From JASLDZ01 sp038226305 (GTDB lineage Bacteria; Pseudomonadota; Alphaproteobacteria; Caulobacterales; Caulobacteraceae): a DNA stretch of 64,000 nt. Below, in pieces: positions 37,991-45,907 of the stretch. Below the pieces are notes generated by a model. That model had not been told where the DNA came from and made no database searches. It saw nothing but the letters and a program-made list of their open reading frames with translations. The stretch covers positions 1-64,000 of the forward strand of contig JBBRQN010000011.1 of NCBI GenBank assembly GCA_038226305.1, given 5' to 3'. The position numbers and the translations under genes were made by a program. Numbering within the stretch: position 1 is the first letter of the stretch; each line of letters starts with the position of its first letter.

Positions 37991-39411
37991 GGGATCAGGC
38001 CGCGAATGTCCGCCGTGGTGTCGGCCAGCCGGTCCGCCTCGAAGCTGGCGACGGGATAGGCGCAGTAGTCGGCGGCGTAGTAGGCGCTGGGGCGGTGGTT
38101 GCCGCTGGCGCCCAGCCCGCCGAAGGGGGCGGTTCCGGCGGCGCCCGTGGTCGGGCGGTTCCAGTTCACCACCCCTGCCCGCGACCCGTCTAGGAAGCGC
38201 CGCCACAGGCTCGCGTCATCGGTGACGAGCCCCGCGGCGAGGCCGAAGCGCGTGGCGTTGGCACAGGCGACGGCGGCGTCGAAGTCGGCCACCCGGGTCA
38301 CCTGCAGCACAGGGGCGAAGATCTCTTCGTCGGGCACGGCCACGCCGGTCACGTCCAGCACCGCAGGCGTCACGAAGGCCGCCGTGCGATCCGCAGGGGC
38401 TTCGAAGCCGAGCAGGGTTCCCGCCCCCCCCGCCTCCAGTGTGGTCACAGCCGCCCTCGCCCCGGCGGCGGCGCGGTTTGAGATGAGCGGGCCCACGAAG
38501 GGCTCCCGTTCGTCGTTCCACGCCCCGATGCGCAGGCGCAGGGCCAGGGCGACGGTCGCCTCGACCACCGCGTCGCCGAACGGGCCGCTGGGCAGGATCA
38601 ACCGGCGGGCGCAGGAGCACCGCTGGCCGGTCGTGATGAAGGCGGACTGCACGATCACCGCGGCGGCGGCCTGTGGATCGGCCCCCTCCCACACGATGAG
38701 CGGATTGTTGCCGCCGAGCTCCAGCGCCAGGATCACCTCAGGCCGGTCCACGAACAGGCGCCGGAAGTGCGCGCCCGCCCCTGCCGAGCCGGTGAACAAC
38801 AGGCCGTCGATCTCCGCATCCACCAATGCCGCGCCCGTTTCCCGGCCGCCCTGCATGAGGGTTAACACGCCGGGCGGAAGCCCCGCCGCCGCCCACGCTT
38901 GCGCCATCAGCTCGCCCGCCAGCGGGGTCTCCTCGCTCGGCTTGAACACCACGGTGTCGCCCGCCAGAAGGGCCGGCACGATGTGGCCGTTGGGCAGGTG
39001 GCCGGGGAAGTTGAACGGGCCCAGGACCGCCATCACCCCGTGCGGCCGGTGCCGCAGCACGGCGCGGCCGAAAGCGACCTGCGCCTCGCGCTCCCCGGCC
39101 CGCTCGGCCTGGGCGGCGATGGATGTCTCCACCTTGGCGATCATCGAGCCGAGCTCGGCTTTGGTCTCCCACAGGGGTTTGCCGGTCTCGCGCGAAAGGG
39201 CTTCGGCGAAGGCGGGCGTGCGGTCTTCGAGCTCGGCCTTGAACCGGCGCACGGCGGCGATGCGCTCGGCGAGGGGCGTGGCCGCCCACCCGGGGAAAGC
39301 GGCCCGGGCGGCAGCGACCGCTGCGGCCACATCCGCCGGCGTGGCGGCGGAACCTTCCCAGACGGTCTCGCCGGTCGCGGGGTCGGTGGAGCGGAACACG
39401 CCTTGCGTCAT
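37987..39411 (-). CDS. astD: Succinylglutamate-semialdehyde dehydrogenase
   Basis: 474 residues of the ALDH superfamily. Seen are the Asn in GPFNFPGHLPNGH, the FTGSAGAGAHFRR NAD loop, the general-base Glu in LELGGNNPLIV, and the catalytic Cys in TTGQRCSCARR; the product of this step is N-succinylglutamate. The gene lies between astA and astB with four-base overlaps on both sides. Confidence 0.93.
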   Translation of the reverse strand: MTQGVFRSTDPATGETVWEGSAATPADVAAAVAAARAAFPGWAATPLAERIAAVRRFKAELEDRTPAFAEALSRETGKPLWETKAELGSMIAKVETSIAAQAERAGEREAQVAFGRAVLRHRPHGVMAVLGPFNFPGHLPNGHIVPALLAGDTVVFKPSEETPLAGELMAQAWAAAGLPPGVLTLMQGGRETGAALVDAEIDGLLFTGSAGAGAHFRRLFVDRPEVILALELGGNNPLIVWEGADPQAAAAVIVQSAFITTGQRCSCARRLILPSGPFGDAVVEATVALALRLRIGAWNDEREPFVGPLISNRAAAGARAAVTTLEAGGAGTLLGFEAPADRTAAFVTPAVLDVTGVAVPDEEIFAPVLQVTRVADFDAAVACANATRFGLAAGLVTDDASLWRRFLDGSRAGVVNWNRPTTGAAGTAPFGGLGASGNHRPSAYYAADYCAYPVASFEADRLADTTADIRGLIP

Positions 39412-40418
39412 GCGCCCACCATCACCGGATCGCCGTCGCGCACGCCGAGCACCCGCGCCGTCTCGGCCGAAAGGCCCGCGCGGCCAGGCGTCGCATCGTC
39501 CACCAACGTACGCACGCAGCGGAAGCGATCGAGCGCTCCGGACGACACCAGGGCCGGGCGGCCGTTCGCCTCCTCACCGCCCACCTGCACGCTCAAACGC
39601 CGGGCCCCCTTCACCGTGCGGATGTCGTCGCGGCGGGCGCCGTAGGTGGGTCCGGCATCGAAGATGTCCACGAGGCCGGTGGCGCGAAAGCCCTCCTTCT
39701 CCAGAAGGGCGCGGGCGGGTTCCCCCTCGCGGTGCACGCGCCCGATGGCCTCGCGGGCGGGAGGTGCCAGCAGCTCCACGTAGATCGGATGGCGGGGCGC
39801 AAGGTCGAGGATGAACTGCCCGTCGGTGGAGGCGCTCATCATGTCGGCCTGATCGAAAGGGATGCGGAAGAAGCGGCAGCCCACCGTCTCCCAGAACGGG
39901 CAGGTGCCGTCGTCGTCGAACCAGCCGCGGAGTTCAGCCAGCACGTTCTCGGAGAACCGCGCCGGGTCTGCGGCGATCATCAGATAGCGCGACAGGGCGA
40001 GGAGCCCGCCCGCCCCGCCCTTGCGCCGCTCGGGCCGCAGGAACAGCGAGCCCACCTCGGTCCAGCCCGCATTCTCGTTCACGAGCACAAGCGCCGTATG
40101 ATCGAAGCGGGTGGCGGCAACGGAGCTGGCCTGCGCCAGAGTCACCACGCGGAACGAGAAGAACGGCCGTTTCAGGCCCACGGCCGCCTTAACTCCGGCG
40201 ACGCCTTCGACCTGCCCGGTGGCAGTGTCCTCCAGCATCAGGGTGTACCAGGCCTCGACCGGGGCCACCTCGCCGCGGAAGCTCAGCTGCGAGATCTCCA
40301 GCCGCTCTCGCAGAGTGGGCTCATCTTCGGGCAGGCTCGTGAAGCCGCGGCCCGAGAGCACGGCCAGCTCCATCAGGGCGGGAAGATCGTCTGGGCCAGC
40401 CGGCCGAACCACGAGCAT
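39408..40418 (-). CDS. astA: Arginine N-succinyltransferase
   Basis: 336 residues. Uses succinyl-CoA to succinylate arginine, the first step of the AST route. Typical N-terminus VVRPAGPDDLPALMELAVLSGRGFTSLPEDEPTLRERL, the SLFLRPERRKGGAGGLLALSRYL acyl-CoA region, and the C-terminal IFDAGPTYGARRDDIRTVKGAR. Start ATG 40418 follows the M20 stop by nine bases. Its stop overlaps astD (ATGA). Confidence 0.95.
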   Translation of the reverse strand: MLVVRPAGPDDLPALMELAVLSGRGFTSLPEDEPTLRERLEISQLSFRGEVAPVEAWYTLMLEDTATGQVEGVAGVKAAVGLKRPFFSFRVVTLAQASSVAATRFDHTALVLVNENAGWTEVGSLFLRPERRKGGAGGLLALSRYLMIAADPARFSENVLAELRGWFDDDGTCPFWETVGCRFFRIPFDQADMMSASTDGQFILDLAPRHPIYVELLAPPAREAIGRVHREGEPARALLEKEGFRATGLVDIFDAGPTYGARRDDIRTVKGARRLSVQVGGEEANGRPALVSSGALDRFRCVRTLVDDATPGRAGLSAETARVLGVRDGDPVMVGA

Positions 40419-40427
40419 GGCGGCTGG

Positions 40428-41693
40428 TTAGCCGAGGGATGCGAAGGGCGTAACCCCTTGTGAAAGGGCGGCGCGAAGCGCCGGCCCGTCGATCTCACCG
40501 GTGGCGAGGCGGATCAAGATCAGCGTGGTGAGGCGGGCGCGCTCGGCGAAGCTGTCGGGCCAGGCGTGCTCGGCCTCGCTGTGGATGTCGCCGCCACGCA
40601 CGCCCAGGGTGTCAATGCCCGGGCAGCCCGCGGCGAACAGATTGTTGCCCTCGCACACCCCGCCGGAGGGCTGCCACTCCAGGCTCTGGCCCAGCGCTTC
40701 GGCCGCATCGCGCGCGGCGGCGAACAGCGTCTTCTGGGCAGGCACGAAGGGCTTCGGCGGGCGTGTGAGACCTCCGTGGAGATCGGCGGTGATACCGTCA
40801 CTGGTGGTCTCGGCGGTGATGCGCGCGAACTCGGCGAGCGCCCATTGGCCTGAGGCCTCGTCCGGCAGGCGCAGGTTGAAGCGCACCACGGCGGCGTCGG
40901 GAACCTGGTTCAGGGGGGCCCCGCCGTCGATGCGGGCAACGTTGACGGTGACGCCTTCGCGCACGCCGTTCAGGGCATGCAGGGCGGCCGCGGCCTGTGC
41001 GGCAGCGGCGACGGCGTTACGACCCTCCGCGAACGCCCGACCGGCATGGGCGCTGCGCCCTCGCACCACGAGGTGGAAGTTGCCCGACCCCTTGCGGGCC
41101 GAGGCCAGCCGCCCGTCGGCCAGGGCGGGCTCGAAGGTGAGCCCCACATGCGCGCGAGCTCCCAGTTCGGCGAGCAGGGGCGCCGAGCCGAGGCTGCCGG
41201 TCTCTTCATCCGGGGAGATCAGCACCGTCCAGCCCAGGCGATGGGCGTCGGGGTGGGTCTCGAAGGCGGCGAGCGCTCCGATCATCACCGACAGCCCGCC
41301 CTTCATGTCGGCGATGCCGGGCCCGTTCAGGGCGCCGTCTGCCCTGCGAGCCACGGTCTGGAATGAGGTCTCCGACGGATAGACGGTGTCGAAGTGACCG
41401 GTGAGGGCCACCTGCGTCGGGGCATGCGGTCGCATGCTGAGGCGCAGCGCGGGGGCCGAAGCCACCTCGCGCACGATCCCGTCGACACCCACCCCCGTGG
41501 TGGGGGCCAGGGCGACGACCTCCGCCTCTTCGCCCAGCCGGTCGAGCTCAGGCTTCAGCAGAGCAAGCATCCGCGCCAGCCCCGGCCGGTTGCGGCTGCC
41601 TGAGTTGACGGCGCACCAGTCCGTCGCGCGGTCGATCAGCCTCTGGCCGTCGATGCGGTCCAGGCAGGCGGCGTCGTGCGGGGAAAGGCTCAT
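40428..41693 (-). CDS. M20 family metallohydrolase heading the ast operon
   Basis: 421 residues from ATG 41693 (a GTG two codons earlier is also open). All M20 metal and catalytic residues are visible: GHFDTVY (His, Asp), GIADMKGG (bridging Asp), PDEETGS (Glu-Glu), the Glu in TFEPAL, and the late His in GDIHSEAEHAW. The dimerisation domain lies between. The family includes ArgE (deacetylase), DapE (desuccinylase) and CPG2-like peptidases. Position as first gene before astA-astD-astB, without an astE gene in the cluster, makes succinylglutamate desuccinylation a reasonable guess, but this is inference only. Confidence 0.85.
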   Translation of the reverse strand: MSLSPHDAACLDRIDGQRLIDRATDWCAVNSGSRNRPGLARMLALLKPELDRLGEEAEVVALAPTTGVGVDGIVREVASAPALRLSMRPHAPTQVALTGHFDTVYPSETSFQTVARRADGALNGPGIADMKGGLSVMIGALAAFETHPDAHRLGWTVLISPDEETGSLGSAPLLAELGARAHVGLTFEPALADGRLASARKGSGNFHLVVRGRSAHAGRAFAEGRNAVAAAAQAAAALHALNGVREGVTVNVARIDGGAPLNQVPDAAVVRFNLRLPDEASGQWALAEFARITAETTSDGITADLHGGLTRPPKPFVPAQKTLFAAARDAAEALGQSLEWQPSGGVCEGNNLFAAGCPGIDTLGVRGGDIHSEAEHAWPDSFAERARLTTLILIRLATGEIDGPALRAALSQGVTPFASLG

Positions 41694-41775
41694 GCCCACC
41701 GACTAGCCCCGCAGGCCGTCCGCGTCGACGCGGGGGTGCTGGCGACCGCGCGCGCCCCGCGCTATCCCCCGCACC

Positions 41776-42681
41776 ATGAGCACACGCATCATCGATGGTA
41801 AGGCCTACGCGGCGGGCCTGCGCGAGCGGGTGCGGCTGGCCGTGGCCGACCTGGTGGAGACCGACGGCACGATCCCCGGCCTCGCGGTGGTGATCGTGGG
41901 CGAGGATGCCGCCAGCCAGATCTACGTCCGCAACAAGGGCGAACAGACGATCGCCGCCGGCATGCGCTCGTTCACCCACCGCCTGCCGGTGGAGACCTCG
42001 CAGGAAGAGCTACTGTCGCTGGTGGCGGCGATGAATGCGGACAGCACCGTGCACGGCATCCTGGTGCAGTTGCCCCTGCCGCCGCAGATCGACAGCCACG
42101 CCGTGCTGGCCGCCATCCACCCGGACAAGGACGTGGACGGGTTTCACGTCATCAACGCGGGGCGCCTCGCCACCGGCCAGCCCGCGCTCGCCCCATGCAC
42201 GCCTCTGGGCTGCTGCCTCTTGCTCGAGGATACGCTGGGCGATCTGGCGGGGGCCCATGCAGTCGTGATCGGGCGGTCGAACATCGTCGGCAAGCCGGTG
42301 GCGCAACTTCTGCTGCAGCGCGACTGCACGGTCACAATCGCCCACTCGCGCACCCGCGATCTGCCGGCCCTGTGTCGCACGGCCGATATCCTGATCGCGG
42401 CCGTGGGCCGGCCACAGATGGTCACGGCCGACTGGGTGAGGCCCGGCGCCACGGTGATCGACGTGGGCATCAACCGCATCCCCGCCCGCGACCCGCTAGC
42501 CGCGGCGGCCGGGAAGACCCGCATGGTGGGGGACGTGGACTTCGACAATGTTGCGCAGGTGGCGGGCGCGATCACCCCTGTGCCCGGGGGCGTGGGGCCC
42601 ATGACCATCGCCTGCCTGCTCTCCAACACCCTTTCCGCCTGCCGGGCGCAGCGCGGGCTGGAGCCCGTCGAGATCAAGTAA
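41776..42681 (+). CDS. folD: Bifunctional methylenetetrahydrofolate dehydrogenase / methenyltetrahydrofolate cyclohydrolase
   Basis: 301 residues. Family signatures are clear: ASQIYVRNKGEQTIAAGM (with the catalytic Lys), VHGILVQLPLPPQID, PDKDVDGFHVINAGRLATGQPALAPCTPLGC, the NADP loop GRSNIVGKPVAQLLLQRDCTVTIAHSRT and C-terminal PVPGGVGPMTIACLL. It interconverts one-carbon forms of tetrahydrofolate in the cytosol. ATG 41776; stands alone or may be followed by the c-di-GMP gene after 70 bases. Confidence 0.97.
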   Translation: MSTRIIDGKAYAAGLRERVRLAVADLVETDGTIPGLAVVIVGEDAASQIYVRNKGEQTIAAGMRSFTHRLPVETSQEELLSLVAAMNADSTVHGILVQLPLPPQIDSHAVLAAIHPDKDVDGFHVINAGRLATGQPALAPCTPLGCCLLLEDTLGDLAGAHAVVIGRSNIVGKPVAQLLLQRDCTVTIAHSRTRDLPALCRTADILIAAVGRPQMVTADWVRPGATVIDVGINRIPARDPLAAAAGKTRMVGDVDFDNVAQVAGAITPVPGGVGPMTIACLLSNTLSACRAQRGLEPVEIK

Positions 42682-42722
42682 CCGCGGATGTCACAATTCC
42701 ACCAAATTTAAACCTGTCGCCC

Positions 42723-42730
42723 GCTAAATG
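42723..42730 (+). promoter_or_regulatory. Possible -10 element for the MHYT/EAL gene
   Basis: GCTAAATG matches seven of eight positions of the Caulobacter-type -10 (GCTAnAwC) in a locally AT-rich gap. A start site near 42737 would exclude the ATG at 42728 as start codon and fit the GTG at 42755, which has GGAG seven bases upstream. A -35 element is not clear (TTTAAA lies nearby). Confidence 0.3.
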
Positions 42731-42754
42731 GCACTCTGCTTCTGGAGTGCGTCT

Positions 42755-45187
42755 GTGCAGACCCCACTTGCGACAACCGGCTTCGCCTACGACGCCACCC
42801 TCGTTGTTATCGCCACAGCCATCGCGCTGGCGGCCGGGCTGAGCCTCTTTCGTCTGCGCTCACGGATGCGCGGCGCCATGGGCATGGTGCGTACAGCCTG
42901 GCTGTTCCTGGCAGGCTTGCAGGCCGGTGCCGGCATCTGGGCTGGGCATACGCTGATCATGCTTTCGGTTCGCCCGGTGGCTGCGCTCACCCACGATCCG
43001 TTCCTCACCCTCGGCTCGCTATTGATCTGCGCCGTGGGAGGCGTGTTGGCCCTGTCGGTGGCGTGGACCGGGCGCGATCTCCTGCGGACCATCTCCGCTG
43101 GCCTGATCGTCGGCCTGACGGTGGCGACCTCTCACTTCGCGGGCCTCTCGGCCATGCACGTGCAGGGCGCGGTCGGCTTCGAGCCGATCATCACCTGGGG
43201 GGCCGTCGTGCTCTCCACCCTGTGCGCCACCATGGCGTTCAGCACGGGCGACAAGGCGCAGACCTACCTGCGCCAGATCGCGGGCGGTGCCCTTTTCGCC
43301 GCCTCGGTGATCGGCCTGCAGCTGATGGCGCTCGGCGGTGCGAACATCGTCGCCGATCCCGCCCTGCCGGTTCCCCCGAGCCTGATGAGCGAGGGGCTCA
43401 TGCTTCTGCTTGTGGTGATGATCTCGGTGATGATCGTGCTGTGCGGCGTCGGCGCGGCCTACATCGACGACACCAGCGCCGCTAACTCCCTGCGCCGCAC
43501 CCGCCGCCTGGCCGACGCCGCGCGCGAGGGGATCGTCGTGATGGGCGAAGACGGAACAGTGCTCGACTGCAATGCCGCCTTCGCCATGCTGCTCGGTGAG
43601 CCGGTGGACGCCATCCTGGGCCGCCCGTTCCTGGAGACCCTGCTGGTTCTGGAGCCCGGCGTCACCCTGGCGGACGCGGGCCGGCTTACCGGCGAAATCA
43701 TCACTGGCGACGTGCGCATTCCCGTCGAGATTTATGCCCGCCCGCTCGGCGAACTGCATCACGACGGCCGGGTGTCGACCGTGGTGGCCCTGCGCGACCT
43801 TCGCGAGCGTCAGGCCGCCGAGCGCCGCATCAAGCATCTGAGCGACCATGACGCCCTGACCGGCCTGCCCAACCGCGGCGCCCTCCTGCGCATGCTGGAA
43901 GGCGGCCTCGCCCGCGTCCAGGACAGCAAGGAGACGCTGATGGTGATCAACATCGAGGTCGCCAACTATCGCGAGACGAGCGAACTCTACGGCATCGCCG
44001 CCTCGGACGCGCTCCTGTGCAAGATCGGCGAGCGACTGCAGCGCATCGGCACCAAGCCCGCCTTCGCCGCCCGCCAGCACGGCGCAGATTTCACCTTCGT
44101 GGCCTACGGGCCCGAGGGAGGCACCTATGAAAGCGCGCTGGAGTTCGTGCGCTGGCTCGGCGCCAAGCTGCGGCGTCCGCTGGATTTCGGCGGCACGCAG
44201 ATCGAGCCGCAGCTGCTGTTCGGCGTCAGCGCCTCCCCGCACGACGCCTTCACGTCGGAAGACTTGCTGAACCACGCCAGCGTCGCCCTGGAGCAGGCGC
44301 GCCGCCAAGGCGAAACCAACCCGGATGGTTGCTGCCTGTTCAGTCTCGACATCCACGAGGCCCTGCGCGAGCAGCGGGCCCTGGCACGCGACCTCAAGGT
44401 CGGCATCGGCGCGGGCCAGCTCGTGGTCTACTACCAGCCCCAGGCTCGCCTGGAAGACGGTGCCCTGTGCGGCTTCGAGGCCCTGGTGCGCTGGCGCCAC
44501 CCCGAGCGCGGGATGATGCCGCCGGACACATTCATCAGCGTCGCCGAGGAAGCGGGTCTCATAGGCCAGCTGGGCGAATGGGTCCTGCGTCGAGCCTGCG
44601 CCGACGCCGCCGCCTGGCCGCGCCCGATGAAGGTCGCCGTCAACCTCTCTCCCCTGCAGGTGAGCCAGGACGACCTGCCCGAGCTCGTGCACTCTATCCT
44701 GTTCGAGACCGGCCTCTCGCCCTCGCGGCTGGAGCTGGAGATCACCGAGAGCGCCCTGTTCCAGAACTACCAGCGGGGCCTGGACATCCTGCGCCGCCTG
44801 AAGGCCCTGGGCGTGCGGATCGCCATGGACGATTTCGGCACGGGCTTCTCCTCGCTCTCGACCCTGCACTCGTTCCCGTTCGACAAGATCAAGATCGACA
44901 AGAGCTTCGTCGAAGGCATCGGCACCCTTGAGCGCTCCACCGTGATCGTGCGCGCCGTGCTCGGCATCGGTCGTGGCCTGTGCATCCCGGTGGTGGCCGA
45001 AGGCGTCGAGACCGTGGCCCAGCTGCAGTTCCTGCGAGACGAGAACTGCGCCGAGGTTCAGGGCTATCACATCGGCCGACCCGCCCCCGCCGAGACCTAT
45101 GAGCAGATGATGCTCACCGGCTGCACGGCCGCGAGCCCGTTGGATACAAACGGCGACGTGGCGCCCCTCGCGTCGAAGGTCGCCTGA
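42755..45187 (+). CDS. MHYT-PAS-GGDEF(degenerate)-EAL c-di-GMP phosphodiesterase
   Basis: 810 residues from GTG 42755 (ATG 42728 is also open but lacks a ribosome binding site). About seven N-terminal helices form an MHYT-type sensor with altered motifs; a PAS domain follows (about 255-350, EGIVVMGEDGTVLDCNAAF), then a GGDEF domain whose signature is HGADF, so diguanylate cyclase activity is unlikely, and a complete EAL domain: FEALVRWRHP, NLSPLQ, ELEITES, AMDDFGTGFSSL, KIDKSFV, EGVET and QGYHIGRP. All Mg- and substrate-binding residues of active phosphodiesterases are in place. It should lower c-di-GMP in response to a membrane signal. Confidence 0.87.
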   Translation: MQTPLATTGFAYDATLVVIATAIALAAGLSLFRLRSRMRGAMGMVRTAWLFLAGLQAGAGIWAGHTLIMLSVRPVAALTHDPFLTLGSLLICAVGGVLALSVAWTGRDLLRTISAGLIVGLTVATSHFAGLSAMHVQGAVGFEPIITWGAVVLSTLCATMAFSTGDKAQTYLRQIAGGALFAASVIGLQLMALGGANIVADPALPVPPSLMSEGLMLLLVVMISVMIVLCGVGAAYIDDTSAANSLRRTRRLADAAREGIVVMGEDGTVLDCNAAFAMLLGEPVDAILGRPFLETLLVLEPGVTLADAGRLTGEIITGDVRIPVEIYARPLGELHHDGRVSTVVALRDLRERQAAERRIKHLSDHDALTGLPNRGALLRMLEGGLARVQDSKETLMVINIEVANYRETSELYGIAASDALLCKIGERLQRIGTKPAFAARQHGADFTFVAYGPEGGTYESALEFVRWLGAKLRRPLDFGGTQIEPQLLFGVSASPHDAFTSEDLLNHASVALEQARRQGETNPDGCCLFSLDIHEALREQRALARDLKVGIGAGQLVVYYQPQARLEDGALCGFEALVRWRHPERGMMPPDTFISVAEEAGLIGQLGEWVLRRACADAAAWPRPMKVAVNLSPLQVSQDDLPELVHSILFETGLSPSRLELEITESALFQNYQRGLDILRRLKALGVRIAMDDFGTGFSSLSTLHSFPFDKIKIDKSFVEGIGTLERSTVIVRAVLGIGRGLCIPVVAEGVETVAQLQFLRDENCAEVQGYHIGRPAPAETYEQMMLTGCTAASPLDTNGDVAPLASKVA

Positions 45188-45255
45188 TCCAAGCGCAGGG
45201 CCGCCGACTCCCGCCGGTGGCCTGACGGGTTGACCTCGCGCTAGTCTGCGCGGCG

Positions 45256-45903
45256 ATGACCCAGCCCTACATCCTCTACGGCAGCCTCGGCACGGCCAGC
45301 CTGTGCGTGCACTGGCTCCTGATCGACCTCGCCGGTCCCTTCGAACTGCGCTCGCTGGACTTCGAAAGCCGCGACCAGAAGGCCGGTGCCTACCTCACCC
45401 TGAACCCGCAGGGCCGGGTGCCGACCCTGATCGTGGACGGCAGGCCGCACACGGAGTGCACCGCCATTCTCATGCTCCTGGCTGAACGCCACCCGCAGGC
45501 GGGCCTGGCCCCTGCCCCCGGCGCGCCCGGACGGGCGGAGTATCTGGAGCGGATGGTGTTCCTAGCGAACGCGCTCCTGCCCGCCTACCGCAACTGGTTC
45601 TATGCCGACACGGACGGCGACGCCTCGGGTGCCGAAGCCATCAAGGCGCGAGCGCGCGTGCAGATCGAGGCTGCCTGGAAACAGATCGACGGGGCGCTGG
45701 CGGATGGGCGCCCCCACCTTTTGGGTGCAAACAAGTCGGTAGCCGACTACCTCGCCGTCATGCTCGCCCGCTGGTCGCGCAACATGCCCAGCCCCGCCAC
45801 CGACCTGCCGCACGTGAAGGCCTACCTCGACCTCTGGCGCAAAGACCCAGGCCTGCGCGAGGTGCATCGCCGCGAGGGGCTGACCGACTGGATCGACGAC
45901 TAG
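45256..45903 (+). CDS. Glutathione S-transferase family protein
   Basis: 215 residues. An N-terminal thioredoxin-like half (ILYGSLGTASLCVHWLLIDL, NPQGRVPTLIVDG, HTECTAILMLLAERHP) and an all-helical C-terminal half (AAWKQIDGALADGRPHLLGANKSVADYLAVMLARW, the last with the conserved Asp-capped helix). The conserved Glu-Ser pair of the glutathione site appears as Glu-Cys. Substrate not known. ATG 45256; converges with the phoD remnant, five bases apart. Confidence 0.85.
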   Translation: MTQPYILYGSLGTASLCVHWLLIDLAGPFELRSLDFESRDQKAGAYLTLNPQGRVPTLIVDGRPHTECTAILMLLAERHPQAGLAPAPGAPGRAEYLERMVFLANALLPAYRNWFYADTDGDASGAEAIKARARVQIEAAWKQIDGALADGRPHLLGANKSVADYLAVMLARWSRNMPSPATDLPHVKAYLDLWRKDPGLREVHRREGLTDWIDD

Positions 45904-45907
45904 GCCT

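Noticed and set aside
43019..45070. A 683-codon open frame on the minus strand opposite the MHYT-EAL gene, and similar long opposite frames at 15680-17569, 1784-3040, 3520-4434 and 6512-7978
   Set aside because: They mirror well-recognised genes in a GC-rich genome, where stop codons are rare on the opposite strand. Their products are Arg-, His- and Gly-rich and show no domains.
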